50,237 nucleotides of DNA, taken from assembly GCA_018813065.1 (NCBI GenBank), contig JAHJCH010000167.1, forward strand, positions 1 to 50,237. Reading direction: 5' to 3'. The notes beneath the pieces are model-generated. The model ran no database searches, had not been told where the DNA came from, and saw only the letters and a list, made by a program, of their open reading frames with translations. This DNA is from Myxococcota bacterium. GTDB taxonomy: Bacteria > Myxococcota_A > Bradymonadia > UBA7976 > UBA1532. This document shows, one piece after another, positions 36,801 to 47,976 of this stretch (position 1 is its first letter; every line of letters begins with the position of its first letter). A program made the translations under genes and the position numbers.

Positions 36801-39800
36801 ACCGCGTCGGGGATGCCGTCGCCGTCCGCGTCCGTGTCGAGGAAGTCGCGCACGCCGTCGTTATCCGTGTCGCCGGCGCCCTCGGTGGCGTCGGGGATGC
36901 CGTCGCCGTCGGAGTCATCGTCCATGGAGTTGGGCACGCCGTCGCCGTCGGGATCATCGAAGCCCTCGATGGTGTCGTTGATGCCGTCGCCGTCGGTGTC
37001 ATTGTCGAGGTAGTCGGGCACGCCGTCGCCGTCGCTGTCGCCGAGGCCCTCATCGCGGTCGGCCACGCCGTCGCCGTCGCTGTCCTCATCGAGATAGTTG
37101 GGCACGCCGTCGCCGTCGCTGTCCTCGCCGCCCTCGTCGGCGTCGGGGATGCCGTCGCCGTCGCTGTCGTCATCGAGGTAGTCGGGCAGGCCGTCGTTGT
37201 CGCTGTCGCCCGCGCCCTCTAAGGCGTCGGGGATGCCGTCGCCGTCGCTGTCGTCATCGGCGTAGTCGGGGACGCCGTCCTCATCCGCGTCGCCTGCGCC
37301 CTCGTCGGCGTCGGGGATGCCGTCGCCGTCGCTGTCGTCGTCGAGGTAGTCGGGGATCTCATCGCCGTCGCTGTCCTCGCCGCCCTCTAAGGCGTCGGGG
37401 ATGCCGTCATTATCGCTGTCGCCGTCGAGGTAGTCGGGCGCGCCGTCGCCGTCGCTGTCGCCATCGCCCTCTAAGGCGTCGGGGATGCCATCATCATCGC
37501 TGTCGTCGTCGAGGTAATCGGGGATGCCGTCGCCGTCGCGATCGCCGTCACCCTCGTCGGCGTCGGGGATGCCGTCATCGTCGCTGTCATCGTCGAGGTA
37601 ATCGGGCAGGCCATCGCCGTCCGTGTCCTCGCCGCCCTCAAAAGCGTCGGGCAGGCCGTCGCCGTCGCTGTCATCATCGAGGTAGTCGGGGATCTCATCG
37701 CCGTCAAAGTCGCCGTCGCCCTCATCGGCGTCGGAGATGCCGTCATCATCGCTGTCATCATCGAGGTAATCGGGGATCTCATCGCCGTCGAAGTCGCCGT
37801 CGCCCTCAACCGCGTCGGGGATATCATCGCCGTCGCTGTCCTCATCGAGGAAGTCGGGCACGCCGTCCTCATCGCTGTCACCGCCGCCCTCGTCGAGATC
37901 GGAGAGGCCGTCGCCGTCCGAGTCATCATCGAAGCGGTTGGGCACGCCGTCCTCATCCTCATCGCCGTCGCCCTCGATCTCATCGCTGAGGCCGTCATTG
38001 TCATCATCCACGTCGCCGGCGTCGCAGAGGCCGTCGCCGTCGAAGTCCGCGCCGTCCTCGGCGGGGTTGCTCACGCCCGAGAGGCAGTCATCACAGGTGT
38101 CATTGTCGCTGTCGCGGCAGACATTGGGGTTGAGCGGCGCGCTGTCATTGTTATCCAAGACGCCGTCGTTATCGTCATCGCGGTCGCCGGCGTCGCAGAG
38201 GCCGTCGCCGTCAAAGTCCGGGCCGTCATTGGCCGGATCGGCGGTGCCGCTGGAGCAGTCATCGCAGGTGTCCGCGTCGGCGTCGGCGCAGCCGCCCGCG
38301 TTGAAGGGATCCTCATCCTCCTCATCGACGATCCCATCATTGTCATCATCCGGGTCACCGGCGTTGCACAGCCCGTCGTGCTCATAGTCATCGCCGTCAT
38401 TGTCCACGTCATCGACGCCGCTGGCGCAGTCATCACAGGTGTCGCCGTCCAGATCGCGGCAGACGTTGGGGTTGAGCGGCGCGCCGTCATCGACGTCGGG
38501 CACGTTGTCATTGTCATCATCGGCGTCACCGGCGTCACAGGCGCCGTCGCCGTCGAAGTCCGCGCCGTCCTCGGCGGGGTTGCTCACGCCCGAGAGGCAG
38601 TCATCACAGGTGTCATTGTCGCTGTCGCCGCAGACATTGGGATCGCGCGGATCGAGATCATCCACATCGGGGATGGTGTCATTGTCATCATCGGCGTCGC
38701 CCGCGTCGCAGCGCCCGTCGCCGTCCAGATCCGCGCCATCATTGGCGGGATCGCTCACGCCAGAGAGGCAGTCATCGCAGGTGTCATTGTCGCTGTCGCC
38801 GCAGACGTTGGGATCACGCGGCGCGTCATCGAGGCCATCGTTGATGCCGTCATTGTCGTCATCTGGATCGCCGAGATCACACAGCCCGTCGCCGTCCAAG
38901 TCCGCGCCATCATTGGCGGGCTGGGTGCTGCCGTTGACGCAGTCATCGCAGGTGTCGGCGTCGCTGTCGCCGCAGACGTTGGGGTTGCGCGGGGCGACGT
39001 CGGCGCCGTCGAGGATGCCGTCATTGTCATCATCCTCATCGCCCGCGTCGCAGAGGCCGTCCTCGTCAAAGTCCACGCCGTCATTGGCGGGGTTGATCAC
39101 GCCAGAGAGGCAGTCATCGCAGGTGTCATTGTCGCTATCGGCGCAGACATTGGGGTTGAGCGGCGCGCTGTCCTCGCCGTCGAGGACGCCATCATCATCA
39201 TCATCCTCATCACCGGCGTCACAGGCGCCGTCGCCGTCGAAGTCGGCGCCGTCGGCGGCCACGTTAAAGACGCCGCTGAGGCAGTCATCGCAGGTGTCGG
39301 CGTCGGCGTCACCGCAGGCGTTGGGGTTGAGCGGCGCGCTGTCATCCACGTCGGGGATGTTGTCATTGTCATCATCGGGATCACCGGCGTCGCAGAGGCC
39401 GTCGGCGTCGGTGTCGATGCCGTCATTGGCGGGGGTCGTCACGCCCATGACCACGCAGTCATCGCAGGTGTCGCCGTCGCTGTCACCGCAGACATTGGGG
39501 TTGAGCGGCGCGGCGTCGGCGCCATCAAGGACGCCGTCATTATCATCATCGGGATCGCCAGCGTCGCAGAGGCCGTCGGCGTCGGTGTCGATGCCGTCAT
39601 TGGCGGGGGTCGTCACGCCCATGACCACGCAGTCATCGCAGGTGTCGCCGTCGGCGTCGGCGCAGGCGTTGGGGTTAAAGGGCGCGCTGTCATCGCCATC
39701 GAGGACGCCGTCATTGTCATCGTCCGTATCGCCGACGTTGCAGCTGCCGTCGCCGTCGGTGTCTACGCCATCATCGGCGGGGTCAAACGCGCCGCTGACG

Positions 39801-42800
39801 CAGTCATCACAGCCGTCGGCGTCCGAGTCCACGCACGCGCTGGGATCGAGAGGCGCGGCGTCTTCGCCATCGAGCACGCCGTCATCGTCATCATCGGCGT
39901 CGCCCGCGTCACACGCGCCGTCGCCGTCGGTGTCTAAGCCATCGTCGGTGAAGTCAAAGACGCCGCTGGTGCAGTCATCGCAGGTGTCGCCGTCGAGATC
40001 GGCGCAGGCGTTGGGGTTGAGGGGCGCGGCGTCCTCGCCGTCGGCCACGCCGTCATCATCATCATCATCATCACACGCGTTGCCCGCGCCGTCACCGTCG
40101 GTGTCGAGCTGATCGGCGTTGGCGGCGTTGACGCAGTTATCGTCCACGTCGGGCACGCCGTCATTGTCCACGTCATGGAGGAAGGCCGCGCAGCCGAAGT
40201 CCACCGACGCCGCGCCGCCGTCGCCGTCGAGCACGCGGATGGAGAAGAGGGTGGGCGGGTTACGCGCCTCGGCGACCGTGGGTGACCAGAGGATCGTGCA
40301 GTCTTCAAGGATCGCGTCGGCGGGCAGGGCGATCAGGCTCTCGCAGGTCAAGACATCATTCACGCCCGGATCATCGGCCACGATGTCGATCTGGCCCAGA
40401 TCGCCGTTGCCCACATTGGGGCAGACGGGCGCGTCGATGGTCGGCGCGGCGTTGTTGACCGTGGCGTTGACGATGTCCTCGACCACGCCGCCGTCATCAT
40501 CGCGGGCGCGGACGTTGACCACATAGACGCCGTTATCGGCGAAGGCACACTGCGCCGTGTCGCCGTTGATGTCGGTCAGCTCATAGACGCCGTCATCATC
40601 ACAGTCCACGTCATAGACCACCGGATCGACGGGATCGCTGGCGGCGAAGTGGATCGTGGAGGGGCTGCCCTCATCGGCGTCATCGGCGCTGAGGGCGGTG
40701 AAGCTCGGCGCGGCGTTGTTGAGGTGGACGATAAAGCCCTCCTGGGCCACCATCTCGCCGCTGCGGGTCGTCAGGGTGCAGTTGTAGTCATGGCCGTCGC
40801 CGTCGCCGTCGGCGAGGCCCGCGCTGACGCGACCTTGGCCGTTGGGCAGGCTCTCGACGTCCAGCCCCGCGCAGGCCCAGGTGTACGTCAGGGGCGCAAA
40901 GGCGGGATCGTTGACGGGGGGATCGAGGGTGATCTGACCGCCCTCATCGAGCTGGGCGTCATCGACCGTGGCGATCAAGGGCGTGGGGGTCACGAGGAGG
41001 CGCGCCGAGCCTTGGCGGCACTCGGTGCAGTCGCCGCCGGGGCAGTCGGCGTCGGCGGTGCCGACCCACTGACCGTCATCGCAGATCTCAACCTGGATCA
41101 CGCGGCTGTCGCCCTCGGCCCAAGCGCCGGGCACGTCGAAGTTGACCACCGCGCCGGGGGTCTCAAAGACGCCATCGAAGTTTAGATCCCAAGCGTATGA
41201 GGTGATCTGATCGCGGGGGAAGCCGGGGAAGGGATCATCATCGGTGTCGGGATCATAGCTGGTGCTGGCGTCGAGCGTGATCTGACCGCCCGCGGGCGCG
41301 GCGTACTGGAAGTCGCCGAGCGGGTGGGCGCGGACGACGGGCGGGTGATTGATCAAGGAGACGCGCACCGTGGCGGACTCCTGATCGATGCTGGAGCGGC
41401 CTAAAGCATCCTCGACCTGCAAGGTGATGATATAGGTGATCTCTTCGCCGAAGTTGATGTTGGGATCATAGACCCAGGTGGGCAGGGCGTCGGGATCATT
41501 GGTGGTGAACTCCCAGACCATCTCATCGAGATCGACCGTGCCGTTGCCGTCCACGTCCTCCGCCGGATCATTGACGAAGTTCCAGCGATAGACGGTGATG
41601 GGGTTATGCGGATCGGGGGCGTAGCTGCTGCGATGGCTGAAGGTGATGGTGTCGCCTGGGCCGACCAGGCTGGGCTCAGCGGCGCCGACGGCCACAGGGG
41701 GCGTGTCGAAGACCGTGGGGATCATGATTAAGAGGCCGAGGGCGTGGGCGGTGGTGCTGCCCGCGCCCATCCACTGCGTATCATTTGTATACAAACCATT
41801 GGCATCTTGGTTTGTCATTAACCAATTTGAGAATGAGCCATACCAATCCGTCCCATCGTTTAGTTGCTCAATTAAAGGCATAAATGAACGCAAGCCTTTA
41901 GTCACTTGGAACATTTTATAATAATTACCAAGAGTAACGCCGACCCAACAATCACTTGCTTCACCACCATCGACAAAATGATTTGTAATAAATTGTAATG
42001 TTTGACCCGCAATTGCATGGCCATTGATATCTTTATCAAGCGCAAAAGCGAGGGCAGACATCATCGCACCAGAGCGCGCGATGCTCCCGCCGCAATCACC
42101 CGGATTTCGATAAGCATAAGAACCCAGAGTACCTGTACTCGGCGTTGTTCTGCGCGCACCATTAAGAACACGGGTCTTTACCCAAGCAGGAACAACGACT
42201 TCACCGTTTTCTTGAGCGGCGAACAGACCGATCGCGCTCCATCCGACCTGTGAAGTATCAATAGAAGACGAATTTATACTATAATCCCAACCACCAGCAT
42301 AGTTACCATCATAAGAAATCTCACTTTGAGTGTAAAATAAATACTCTGATGCATTAAGAACAACCTCACGCAATGTCTTACCTGCGACCTCAGCGATCGC
42401 GCCAATATTATTGGGGACAATATAATCAAGATCACCCCAGCTGGCGATGGCCTCAAGCGCAGGACCCATCGCATAGTTCTCTTCATATCCGTTAAACTTT
42501 AAATAATAACCATCACCATTTGTATCAGGCTCCTGGCCCGCTTGAAGCGCCGCCTTATTTATTCGGATCAAATCCCCTAACAGCTCATGGATGATCCACT
42601 GAGCGTCCTCAACATAAGGATCTGTCGTGGGGTCCACGCCGGAGAGGTGACCGCGATTCATCATCGCCTGCGCCAACCCAGCTGTCGCCACGTGCGCGTT
42701 CCAATGCGCGGTTTGATTGGCCTCACTGCGCGTTAAGTTAATGTGCCCATACCAAAGCGCGTTGCTGATCGAGCGATTGATCCGCTGCCCGCGCGTGGGC

Positions 42801-43186
42801 TCAAAGTACACCTTGATGGGGAAGCTGGCGGTGACAGGCACGCCCGCCGCGCCGCACTTCGCCTCGATTTGAGCCACATAAACGCGGGTCTGACCGATAT
42901 CAGGGTAAGTGTGCTTTGTCCCGAGGTTCCATCGGCTTGGCGCGTTGGTGAACGCCATATCGAAGACGCCATCGCCCTCGAAGTCCCAGCGGAACTGGAT
43001 TGTATCGGCGCAGAGGCCTTGGGTGACGGCCTGGAGGTAATGCCATTGCCCCGCAACAGCATCATGCGGGATATGCGGCGCGGTGCCCACCCAGGGGACC
43101 GGGACGACGCGGAACTCGTCCTGCGCCAACGCCGATCCGCTGAGGATCCCGCTAAGCACAAAGGGAATGAGTAAGAGGTGTCTCAT
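33875..43186 (-). CDS. Giant (~3100 aa) calcium-binding-repeat surface protein with PKD-like domains and MYXO-CTERM-like tail
   Basis: ATG 43186, with GAGGAG upstream, starts a signal peptide ([21 protein letters not shown]). Domains in order: a PKD-like domain ([10 protein letters not shown]), an all-helical ~400-residue segment with [20 protein letters not shown] repeats like alpha/alpha-toroid proteins, several PKD/Ig-like domains ([13 protein letters not shown]), then 12 thrombospondin-type-3-like units with CDDC pairs, then about 44 copies of a 28-residue acidic unit ([28 protein letters not shown]). It closes with two TSP3-like units, [17 protein letters not shown] and RRRRR. The repeats should bind many calcium ions and form a long stiff rod anchored at the surface. 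Function may be adhesion or matrix building. The helical segment is AT-coded, unlike the rest. Confidence 0.85.
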   Translation of the reverse strand: MRHLLLIPFVLSGILSGSALAQDEFRVVPVPWVGTAPHIPHDAVAGQWHYLQAVTQGLCADTIQFRWDFEGDGVFDMAFTNAPSRWNLGTKHTYPDIGQTRVYVAQIEAKCGAAGVPVTASFPIKVYFEPTRGQRINRSISNALWYGHINLTRSEANQTAHWNAHVATAGLAQAMMNRGHLSGVDPTTDPYVEDAQWIIHELLGDLIRINKAALQAGQEPDTNGDGYYLKFNGYEENYAMGPALEAIASWGDLDYIVPNNIGAIAEVAGKTLREVVLNASEYLFYTQSEISYDGNYAGGWDYSINSSSIDTSQVGWSAIGLFAAQENGEVVVPAWVKTRVLNGARRTTPSTGTLGSYAYRNPGDCGGSIARSGAMMSALAFALDKDINGHAIAGQTLQFITNHFVDGGEASDCWVGVTLGNYYKMFQVTKGLRSFMPLIEQLNDGTDWYGSFSNWLMTNQDANGLYTNDTQWMGAGSTTAHALGLLIMIPTVFDTPPVAVGAAEPSLVGPGDTITFSHRSSYAPDPHNPITVYRWNFVNDPAEDVDGNGTVDLDEMVWEFTTNDPDALPTWVYDPNINFGEEITYIITLQVEDALGRSSIDQESATVRVSLINHPPVVRAHPLGDFQYAAPAGGQITLDASTSYDPDTDDDPFPGFPRDQITSYAWDLNFDGVFETPGAVVNFDVPGAWAEGDSRVIQVEICDDGQWVGTADADCPGGDCTECRQGSARLLVTPTPLIATVDDAQLDEGGQITLDPPVNDPAFAPLTYTWACAGLDVESLPNGQGRVSAGLADGDGDGHDYNCTLTTRSGEMVAQEGFIVHLNNAAPSFTALSADDADEGSPSTIHFAASDPVDPVVYDVDCDDDGVYELTDINGDTAQCAFADNGVYVVNVRARDDDGGVVEDIVNATVNNAAPTIDAPVCPNVGNGDLGQIDIVADDPGVNDVLTCESLIALPADAILEDCTILWSPTVAEARNPPTLFSIRVLDGDGGAASVDFGCAAFLHDVDNDGVPDVDDNCVNAANADQLDTDGDGAGNACDDDDDDDGVADGEDAAPLNPNACADLDGDTCDDCTSGVFDFTDDGLDTDGDGACDAGDADDDDDGVLDGEDAAPLDPSACVDSDADGCDDCVSGAFDPADDGVDTDGDGSCNVGDTDDDNDGVLDGDDSAPFNPNACADADGDTCDDCVVMGVTTPANDGIDTDADGLCDAGDPDDDNDGVLDGADAAPLNPNVCGDSDGDTCDDCVVMGVTTPANDGIDTDADGLCDAGDPDDDNDNIPDVDDSAPLNPNACGDADADTCDDCLSGVFNVAADGADFDGDGACDAGDEDDDDDGVLDGEDSAPLNPNVCADSDNDTCDDCLSGVINPANDGVDFDEDGLCDAGDEDDDNDGILDGADVAPRNPNVCGDSDADTCDDCVNGSTQPANDGADLDGDGLCDLGDPDDDNDGINDGLDDAPRDPNVCGDSDNDTCDDCLSGVSDPANDGADLDGDGRCDAGDADDDNDTIPDVDDLDPRDPNVCGDSDNDTCDDCLSGVSNPAEDGADFDGDGACDAGDADDDNDNVPDVDDGAPLNPNVCRDLDGDTCDDCASGVDDVDNDGDDYEHDGLCNAGDPDDDNDGIVDEEDEDPFNAGGCADADADTCDDCSSGTADPANDGPDFDGDGLCDAGDRDDDNDGVLDNNDSAPLNPNVCRDSDNDTCDDCLSGVSNPAEDGADFDGDGLCDAGDVDDDNDGLSDEIEGDGDEDEDGVPNRFDDDSDGDGLSDLDEGGGDSDEDGVPDFLDEDSDGDDIPDAVEGDGDFDGDEIPDYLDDDSDDDGISDADEGDGDFDGDEIPDYLDDDSDGDGLPDAFEGGEDTDGDGLPDYLDDDSDDDGIPDADEGDGDRDGDGIPDYLDDDSDDDGIPDALEGDGDSDGDGAPDYLDGDSDNDGIPDALEGGEDSDGDEIPDYLDDDSDGDGIPDADEGAGDADEDGVPDYADDDSDGDGIPDALEGAGDSDNDGLPDYLDDDSDGDGIPDADEGGEDSDGDGVPNYLDEDSDGDGVADRDEGLGDSDGDGVPDYLDNDTDGDGINDTIEGFDDPDGDGVPNSMDDDSDGDGIPDATEGAGDTDNDGVRDFLDTDADGDGIPDAVEGDGDSDEDGVPDYLDRDSDDDGIADADEGDGDRDEDGVPDYLDDDSDGDGIPDADEGDGDTDQDGVPNYLDDDSDGDGIPDADEGGGDADEDGVPDYLDDDADGDGVPDATEGAGDSDGDGVPDYLDEDSDNDGVSDADEGGEDSDGDGVPDYLDDDSDGDGIPDADEGDGDYDGDGIPNYLDEDADGDGVSDADEGLGDSDGDGIPDYLDNDTDGDGIGDTVEGDDDADGDGIPNYLDDDSDGDGIPDATEGGEDTDGDGVRDFLDDDSDNDDILDEDEGDGDTDEDGVPDYLDDDSDGDGIPDADEGDEDSDGDGVPDRIDDDADDDGIPDATEGAGDSDDDGIPDYLDEDSDGDGIPDADEGDGDADEDGVPDRLDDDSDNDGVSDGDEGLNDDDGDGIPAYLDTDSDNDGIPDVDEGSGDFDEDGIPDYLDDDTDGDGISDVDEGGADTDGDGVPNYLDDDADGDGIPDVDEGTGDADEDGVIDALDTDADGDGIPDADEGDEDTDDDGVPNYLDTDSDGDGIPDVDEGGEDTDGDGVPNALDDDSDDDGISDADEGGADSDGDGVPDFLDEDSDNDGIPDATEGDGDADEDGVADYLDDDSDGDGISDGDEGGDDVDGDGTPDYLDDDADGDGISDTAEGDGDTDEDGLPDYLDDDADGDGILDGDEGAMDSDEDGTPNYLDDDSDGDGIPDADEGGGDADEDGTPDYLDDDSDGDGISDVDEGAGDTDEDGVPDYLDDDSDGDGISDQSEGEDDTDGDGVIDALDDDSDGDGIPDADEGNEDSDGDGVPDYIDTDSDGDGTPDDQEGVIDTDGDGTSDAFDSDSDNDGVSDAQDNCRTTSNGDQGDIDGDGQGDVCDGDSDGDGISNVEEANQGTDPMLGDTDGDGISDGDELTLGTDPLSPDTDGDGVSDGDERLADTDPLVPDDLGSIKGSGCGGCVSASGALPPAAWQLSLLLALGFLSRRRRR
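34290..38005. repeat. About 44 tandem 84-bp coding repeats
   Basis: On the minus strand each 84-bp unit encodes 28 residues of the form [28 protein letters not shown]. The DNA is highly repetitive (GATGCCGTCGCCGTCGCTGTC recurs in almost every unit) with scattered substitutions and no frame break. The copy number is estimated from block length divided by period and should be treated as approximate. Such arrays are prone to length change and to assembly collapse. Confidence 0.9.
38006..40160. repeat. Twelve longer coding repeats with CDDC motif
   Basis: On the minus strand about 12 units of roughly 160-175 bp each encode NPNxCxDxDxDTCDDC followed by an Asp/Gly-rich calcium-binding stretch. Each carries four or more Cys (NPNVC, CDDC, GLCDAGD), which suggests disulfide-stapled TSP3-like modules. 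They directly precede the 84-bp array in the same protein. Confidence 0.85.
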
Positions 43187-43382
43187 GCTCTCCTCGATCG
43201 GTGGATCGACCACCGCGCGTGTGATTGTGACGCACCGTTTTCGGAGGGCAGGGCGGTATCTTTACGGGTGGGTGTCTTTGACCCAAGACATCTAAGCACT
43301 TAAAAACTAAAAGAGAACAACCTCACATGGCGACGCGCGCCAGAGAGGTATTTTTCACCCAGCGATGTTGATGAGGGCGTCG

Positions 43383-43406
43383 GCTTAGGCGGGATCTTAG
43401 GCGGGA
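43383..43406. repeat. Two tandem 12-bp units after the oxidoreductase stop
   Basis: CTTAGGCGGGAT is repeated twice in a row just outside the stop codon of the oxidoreductase gene, followed by a G-rich stretch. No function is evident. Confidence 0.5.
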
Positions 43407-43419
43407 TGGGGGGCGGGGC

Positions 43420-46400
43420 TCAGCCCTTCTTCATGGCGGAGAAGTCCATCGCCGCCATCTGCTGATAGAAGCTCCAGCGGAAGTTCAGATCGGTCTGGGC
43501 GTGCTCGGTCAGCTGCTGAGCGGCGACGGGGTCCATCTTATAGAGCATCTTGAAGCGGTTCTCGGTGCTCACCCAATCGGAGACGGTCATGCTCGGCGCC
43601 TTGCTGTCGAGCTGCATGGGGTTCATGCCCTTCTCCAAGCGGCGCGGATCATAGCGATACAGCGGCCAGGCGCCCGCCTTCACCACGTTATCCTGATTGT
43701 CCATCATATGCGCCATATCGATGCCGTGCGCGATGCAGGGGCTATAGGCGATGATCATGGAGGGGCCATCATAAGACTCGGCCTCAAGGAACGCCTTGAT
43801 CGTCTGCCGATCGCTGGAGCCCATGGCAATCTGGGCCACATAGACGTTGCCATAGTTCATGGCCATCATGCCGAGGTCTTTACGCGGCGAGGGCTTACCA
43901 CCAAAGGCGAACTTGGCCACGGCGCCGAGGGGCGTGGCCTTGGAGCACTGACCGCCGGTATTGGAGTAGACGCCCGTGTCGAGGACCAGCACGTTGATGT
44001 TACGGCCGCTGGCGAGGACGTGATCCAAGCCGCCGTAGCCGATGTCATAGGCCCAGCCGTCGCCGCCGACCGCCCAGATGGAGCGCTTGACGAGGACGTT
44101 GGAGATGCTGGCGAGGTTCTTGGCCTGGGGGGTCCCCAGGGCCGCCAGCTTCCCGTTCAGCTCAGCCACGCGGGCGCGCTGCGCGGCGATGCCGGCCTCA
44201 TCGGTCTGATCGGCGTTGACGATGGCCTCGACCAGCGCCGCGCCCACCTCCGCCGCCATGCCCTTGAGCAGCTCTTGAGCGTACTCCGCCTGCTTGTCCA
44301 TGGTCAGGCGGAAGCCCAAGCCGAACTCCGCGTTGTCCTCGAAGAGGGAGTTGGACCAGGCCGGGCCGTTGCCGTCCTTATTGGTGCGCCAAGGCGTCGT
44401 GGGCAGGTTACCGCCGTAGATCGAGGAGCAACCCGTGGCGTTGGCGATCACGGCGCGATCCCCAAAGAGCTGGGTCAGCAGCTTGACATAAGGCGTCTCA
44501 CCGCAGCCCGCGCAGGCGCCGGAGAACTCAAAGAGCGGCTCCAGGAACTGCACGCCCTTGGTGGTATCGACGCGCACCTCGCTGCGATCCGCCTCGGGGA
44601 GATCGAGGAAGAAGTTGAAGTTGGCCGCCTCGGTCTCGCGCAGGGCAGGCTGAGGCGCCATGTTGATCGCCTTGCGCGTCGGATCAGCGCGATCGGTCTT
44701 GGGGCAGTACTCGACGCAGACGCGGCAGCCGGTGCAGTCCTCGGGGGCGACCTGGATGGTATAGGCCTGCCCCTTGTACTCCTTGGTGGTGTACATGGCG
44801 TGCTTGAACGTCTCGGGGGCGTCAGCGAGCAGCGCGGGATCATAGACCTTGGCGCGGATGGCCGCGTGGGGGCAGGCCAAGACGCACTTACCGCACTGAA
44901 TGCAGAGATCCTCTTCCCAGACGGGGATCTCCAGGGCGATGTTGCGCTTCTCCCACTGGGTGGTGCCGGTGGGATAGGTGCCATCGACGGGGAAGGCGCT
45001 GACGGGCAGATCCTCGCCCTCACCGGCGATGATGCGGCCGAGGACCTCGCGGACGAACTCGGGGGCCTGCTCAGGCACCGCCGCGCGCAGGATCATGGTG
45101 GAGGTGACCTCGGCGGGGACCTCGACCTGATAGAGGTTGGCGAGCGTGGCGTCTACGGCGGCGAAGTTCTTCGCCACGACCTGCTCACCCTTGATCCCAT
45201 AAGACTTCTTGATGGCGTCCTTGATGGCCGCGATGGCCTCATCGCGTGGCAGCACGCCGCTGATGGCAAAGAAGCACGTCTGCATGATCGTGTTGATGCG
45301 CACGCCCATGCCGGTCTCAGCGCCGACCTTGTAGCCATCGATCACATAGAACTTGATCTCCTTCTCCAAGATCTGCTGCTGCATCTTCTTGGGGAGGGTA
45401 TCCCAGACCTCATCCTTGCTCGCCTGCGTGTTTAACAGGAAGGTCGCGCCGTGCTTGGCGTTCTTGAGCATCTCATAACGCTCAAGGAAGACCGTCTGGT
45501 GACAGGCGATGAAGTCCGCCTCATTGATCAGATAGGTGGAGCGGATCGGCGCTTTACCAAAGCGCAGGTGACTGATCGTGACCGCGCCGGCCTTCTTCGA
45601 GTCATAGACGAAGTAGCCCTGAGCGTAGTTATCCGTGCCCTCACCGATGATCTTGATGGAGTTCTTATTGGCGCCGACGGTGCCATCCGAGCCCAAACCA
45701 TAGAACATCCCGCAGAAGCGATCGGCGGGCTCGGTGGTAAAGCTGGGATCGTACGTCAGGCTGGTGTGGGTGACGTCATCGTGGATGCCGATGGTGAAGT
45801 GGTTCTTTGACTTACCCTTCGCCAGCTCATCATAGATGCCCTTGACCATCGCCGGGGTGAACTCCTTAGAGGAGAGCCCGAAGCGACCGCCGATGATGCG
45901 GGGGCGGGTGATGAAGTGAGCAAAGCCCTCATCATAAGCCTCGGTGACCGCCGTAACGGCGTCGAGGTAGAGCGGCTCACCTGCGGAGCCCGGCTCCTTG
46001 GTGCGATCGAGGACGGCGATGCGCTTGACGGTCTTGGGCAGCGCCTTGATAAACGCCTGGATCTCCAGCGGGCGATAGAGGCGGACCTTGAGCACGCCGA
46101 CCTTGGCGCCGTCGGCGGCGATCATGGCATCGACGGTCTCCTCGGCGGCCTCGGCGCCCGTGCCCATCAGCACGATGACGCGCTCGGCCTCGGGGTGACC
46201 GTGATACTCATAGAGGCTGTACTGGCGACCGGTCAGCGCCGCGAACTTATCCATCGCCTCTTGGACGATGCCCGGCGTGGCGTTGTAATACGGGTTGACC
46301 GTCTCGCGGGCCTGGAAGAACACATCGGGGTTCTGCGAGGTGCCGCGCAGCACGGGCTGATTGGGGTTAAGGCCGCGCGCGCGGTGGGCCTGGATCAGCT

Positions 46401-46989
46401 CATCATCCATCATGGCGCTGATGACGCTGTCCTCAAGCAGCTCGATCTTCTGCACCTCATGAGAGGTGCGAAAGCCGTCAAAGAAGTGAACGAAGGGCAC
46501 GCGAGACTTAAGCGTCGCCGCCTGAGAGATCAGGGCTAAGTCATGGGCCTCTTGAACGGAGTTGGAGCACAGCAGGGCGAAGCCCGTGGAGCGCACGGCG
46601 TTAATATCGCTGTGATCGCCAAAGATCGACAGCGCTTGAGCCGCCACGCTGCGGGCGGAGACGTGGAAGACCGTGCTGGTCAGCTCACCGGCCACCTTGA
46701 ACATGGTGGGGATCATGAGCAGCAGGCCTTGAGAGGCCGTAAAGGTGGTGGTCAGCGCGCCGGTCTGAAGCGCGCCGTGGACCGCCGCCGCCGCGCCGCC
46801 CTCGCTCTGCATCTCCACGACGTGGGGGACGGTCCCCCAGATATTCTTACGGCCCTTCGCCGACCACTCATCGGCCCACTCGCCCATGTTGGACGAGGGC
46901 GTGATGGGGTAGATCGCGCAGATCTCATTGGTCTTATGAGCCACATATGCGGTGGCTTCGTTGCCGTCGATGGTGACGTATTTGGCCAT
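43420..46989 (-). CDS. nifJ: Pyruvate:ferredoxin (flavodoxin) oxidoreductase, single-chain
   Basis: A 1189-aa single-chain enzyme, the normal length. It converts pyruvate and CoA to acetyl-CoA and CO2 while reducing ferredoxin or flavodoxin. Visible order: alpha region (DGNEATAYVAHKTNEICAIYPITPSSNMGEWAD), gamma region (GSDGTVGANKNSIKIIG), two [4Fe-4S] motifs (CIQCGKCVLACP and CTGCRVCVEYCP), then the thiamine region (CAGCGETPYVKLL, ATGCSSIYGGNLPTTPW, GGDGWAYDIGYGGLDHVL, DTGVYSNTGGQ). The ATG at 46989 is used because GGGAG precedes it. An enzyme of this kind implies growth at low oxygen at least part of the time. It is monocistronic. Confidence 0.95.
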   Translation of the reverse strand: MAKYVTIDGNEATAYVAHKTNEICAIYPITPSSNMGEWADEWSAKGRKNIWGTVPHVVEMQSEGGAAAAVHGALQTGALTTTFTASQGLLLMIPTMFKVAGELTSTVFHVSARSVAAQALSIFGDHSDINAVRSTGFALLCSNSVQEAHDLALISQAATLKSRVPFVHFFDGFRTSHEVQKIELLEDSVISAMMDDELIQAHRARGLNPNQPVLRGTSQNPDVFFQARETVNPYYNATPGIVQEAMDKFAALTGRQYSLYEYHGHPEAERVIVLMGTGAEAAEETVDAMIAADGAKVGVLKVRLYRPLEIQAFIKALPKTVKRIAVLDRTKEPGSAGEPLYLDAVTAVTEAYDEGFAHFITRPRIIGGRFGLSSKEFTPAMVKGIYDELAKGKSKNHFTIGIHDDVTHTSLTYDPSFTTEPADRFCGMFYGLGSDGTVGANKNSIKIIGEGTDNYAQGYFVYDSKKAGAVTISHLRFGKAPIRSTYLINEADFIACHQTVFLERYEMLKNAKHGATFLLNTQASKDEVWDTLPKKMQQQILEKEIKFYVIDGYKVGAETGMGVRINTIMQTCFFAISGVLPRDEAIAAIKDAIKKSYGIKGEQVVAKNFAAVDATLANLYQVEVPAEVTSTMILRAAVPEQAPEFVREVLGRIIAGEGEDLPVSAFPVDGTYPTGTTQWEKRNIALEIPVWEEDLCIQCGKCVLACPHAAIRAKVYDPALLADAPETFKHAMYTTKEYKGQAYTIQVAPEDCTGCRVCVEYCPKTDRADPTRKAINMAPQPALRETEAANFNFFLDLPEADRSEVRVDTTKGVQFLEPLFEFSGACAGCGETPYVKLLTQLFGDRAVIANATGCSSIYGGNLPTTPWRTNKDGNGPAWSNSLFEDNAEFGLGFRLTMDKQAEYAQELLKGMAAEVGAALVEAIVNADQTDEAGIAAQRARVAELNGKLAALGTPQAKNLASISNVLVKRSIWAVGGDGWAYDIGYGGLDHVLASGRNINVLVLDTGVYSNTGGQCSKATPLGAVAKFAFGGKPSPRKDLGMMAMNYGNVYVAQIAMGSSDRQTIKAFLEAESYDGPSMIIAYSPCIAHGIDMAHMMDNQDNVVKAGAWPLYRYDPRRLEKGMNPMQLDSKAPSMTVSDWVSTENRFKMLYKMDPVAAQQLTEHAQTDLNFRWSFYQQMAAMDFSAMKKG

Positions 46990-47061
46990 ATCAAGCTCCC
47001 ATGTGGCCCGCAGGCCCAAGGTCCAAGGAGGGCCGCATCATGTGCCCTTGAGCGCCGCGAT

Positions 47062-47526
47062 TCAACCCATAGTCGCGCGCGGCGCGTCGGGGGGCGTCGG
47101 GGAAGCCCTTTCGCCACGCAGCCCGGAAAAAACAGAGAAGAGGCGTGGGATATGGCGATGAAGGAAGACCCCTCGCCCGGCCCGCGCCACGGCGGTGACG
47201 GCGGCCAGGGCCTCGGGCGCGCGATAGAGCCCATCGGCCTGGCGCGCCGCGTCCCCCTTGACCCAGAGCCAGCCGGAGGGGCTGCGCCAGAGTATCCGGT
47301 GCAGCGGCCCCAGCCGCCCGCGATCAATGAGGACCACGTCGCCGGGCAGATAACGCGGGCGGGGGCACAAGTGGACAAAATCCCCGTCTTGGATAAAGGG
47401 CCACATGGAGCCGCCGCGGGCGCGCATCCACAGGCCGTGACCGGCGGAGAGGCGCGCGCGGACGAGGGCCTCCTCAGCCTCTCGGCAGATATCCCTGTGG
47501 ATCGATGGAGAATTTACGCGCATCAA
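47062..47526 (-). CDS. S26/S24-type signal-peptidase-like protein
   Basis: A 154-aa protein with the catalytic signature GGSMWPFIQDGD (Ser40), then PGDVVLIDRG, LHRILW (His76) and WVKGDA (Asp92). This spacing matches the Ser-His-Asp group of S26 (SipW/ER-type) peptidases better than the Ser-Lys group. No clear membrane anchor is seen, unlike normal leader peptidases, which suggests a soluble or atypical processing enzyme. The start is ambiguous: GGAGG lies 8 bases before TTG 47526 and 11 before ATG 47523. It is divergent from the zinc-ribbon gene at 47589, 62 bases away. The substrate is unknown. Confidence 0.65.
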   Translation of the reverse strand: MMRVNSPSIHRDICREAEEALVRARLSAGHGLWMRARGGSMWPFIQDGDFVHLCPRPRYLPGDVVLIDRGRLGPLHRILWRSPSGWLWVKGDAARQADGLYRAPEALAAVTAVARAGRGVFLHRHIPRLFSVFSGLRGERASPTPPDAPRATMG

Positions 47527-47588
47527 TTGAAGGGCCTCCGGGGCTGGGTTAAGCTCGCCGCCCCATCAGCGGACTTCCTGGAGGCGAG

Positions 47589-47975
47589 ATGAGCCGCACC
47601 TACTTTTGCCCGCACTGCAAGGCGATCCTCAACCCCAACATCAAGGTCGTCTTAGCGGTCCAAGCCCACGGCCAACGTGGATTGATCCTGCTCTCGGCCC
47701 AGCCGGGCGACTACGAGGTGATCGTGGCGCCAGCCTTCCAGCTCAACGAGGGCGACGACGTGGATTTCTTCTGCCCTGTCTGCCAAGCCAGCCTGCGTTG
47801 CCCCCAGGACAGCCACCTCGCCGAGCTGGGCTTTCGCTCGATCAACGGCGAGGGCCGCGTGGAGTTCTCGCGCGTCTACGGCGAGCACGCCACCTACTTT
47901 GTCACCAAGGAGGAGATCAGCTCCTTCGGCGAGTCAGCGGATCTCTACGGCCACGTCAACTTCTTCGGAGTATGA
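47589..47975 (+). CDS. Zinc-ribbon protein of unknown function (128 aa)
   Basis: A 128-aa soluble protein from ATG 47589 with GGAGG upstream. Two CxxC pairs, C7/C10 (CPHC) and C62/C65 (CPVC), plus C71, form a zinc ribbon with a long insert. Between and after them are beta-rich stretches (GLILLSAQPGDYEVIV, GRVEFSRVYGEHATYFV). No signal peptide. It converges on the small membrane protein gene with only one base between the stop codons. Metal binding is seen; the cellular role is not known. Confidence 0.65.
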   Translation: MSRTYFCPHCKAILNPNIKVVLAVQAHGQRGLILLSAQPGDYEVIVAPAFQLNEGDDVDFFCPVCQASLRCPQDSHLAELGFRSINGEGRVEFSRVYGEHATYFVTKEEISSFGESADLYGHVNFFGV

Positions 47976-47976
47976 C

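Noticed and set aside
34290..38005. CRISPR array
   Set aside because: Units are contiguous and coding, without unique spacers, and no cas genes are present.
38378..40112. Two long plus-strand open frames (519 and 570 codons)
   Set aside because: They overlap each other in different frames and mirror the CDDC repeats. Their translations are low-complexity Ser/Pro or Val/Ile runs.
43501..45435. 644-codon plus-strand frame opposite the pyruvate:ferredoxin oxidoreductase
   Set aside because: Shadow of a highly conserved enzyme; no family resemblance and no ribosome binding site.
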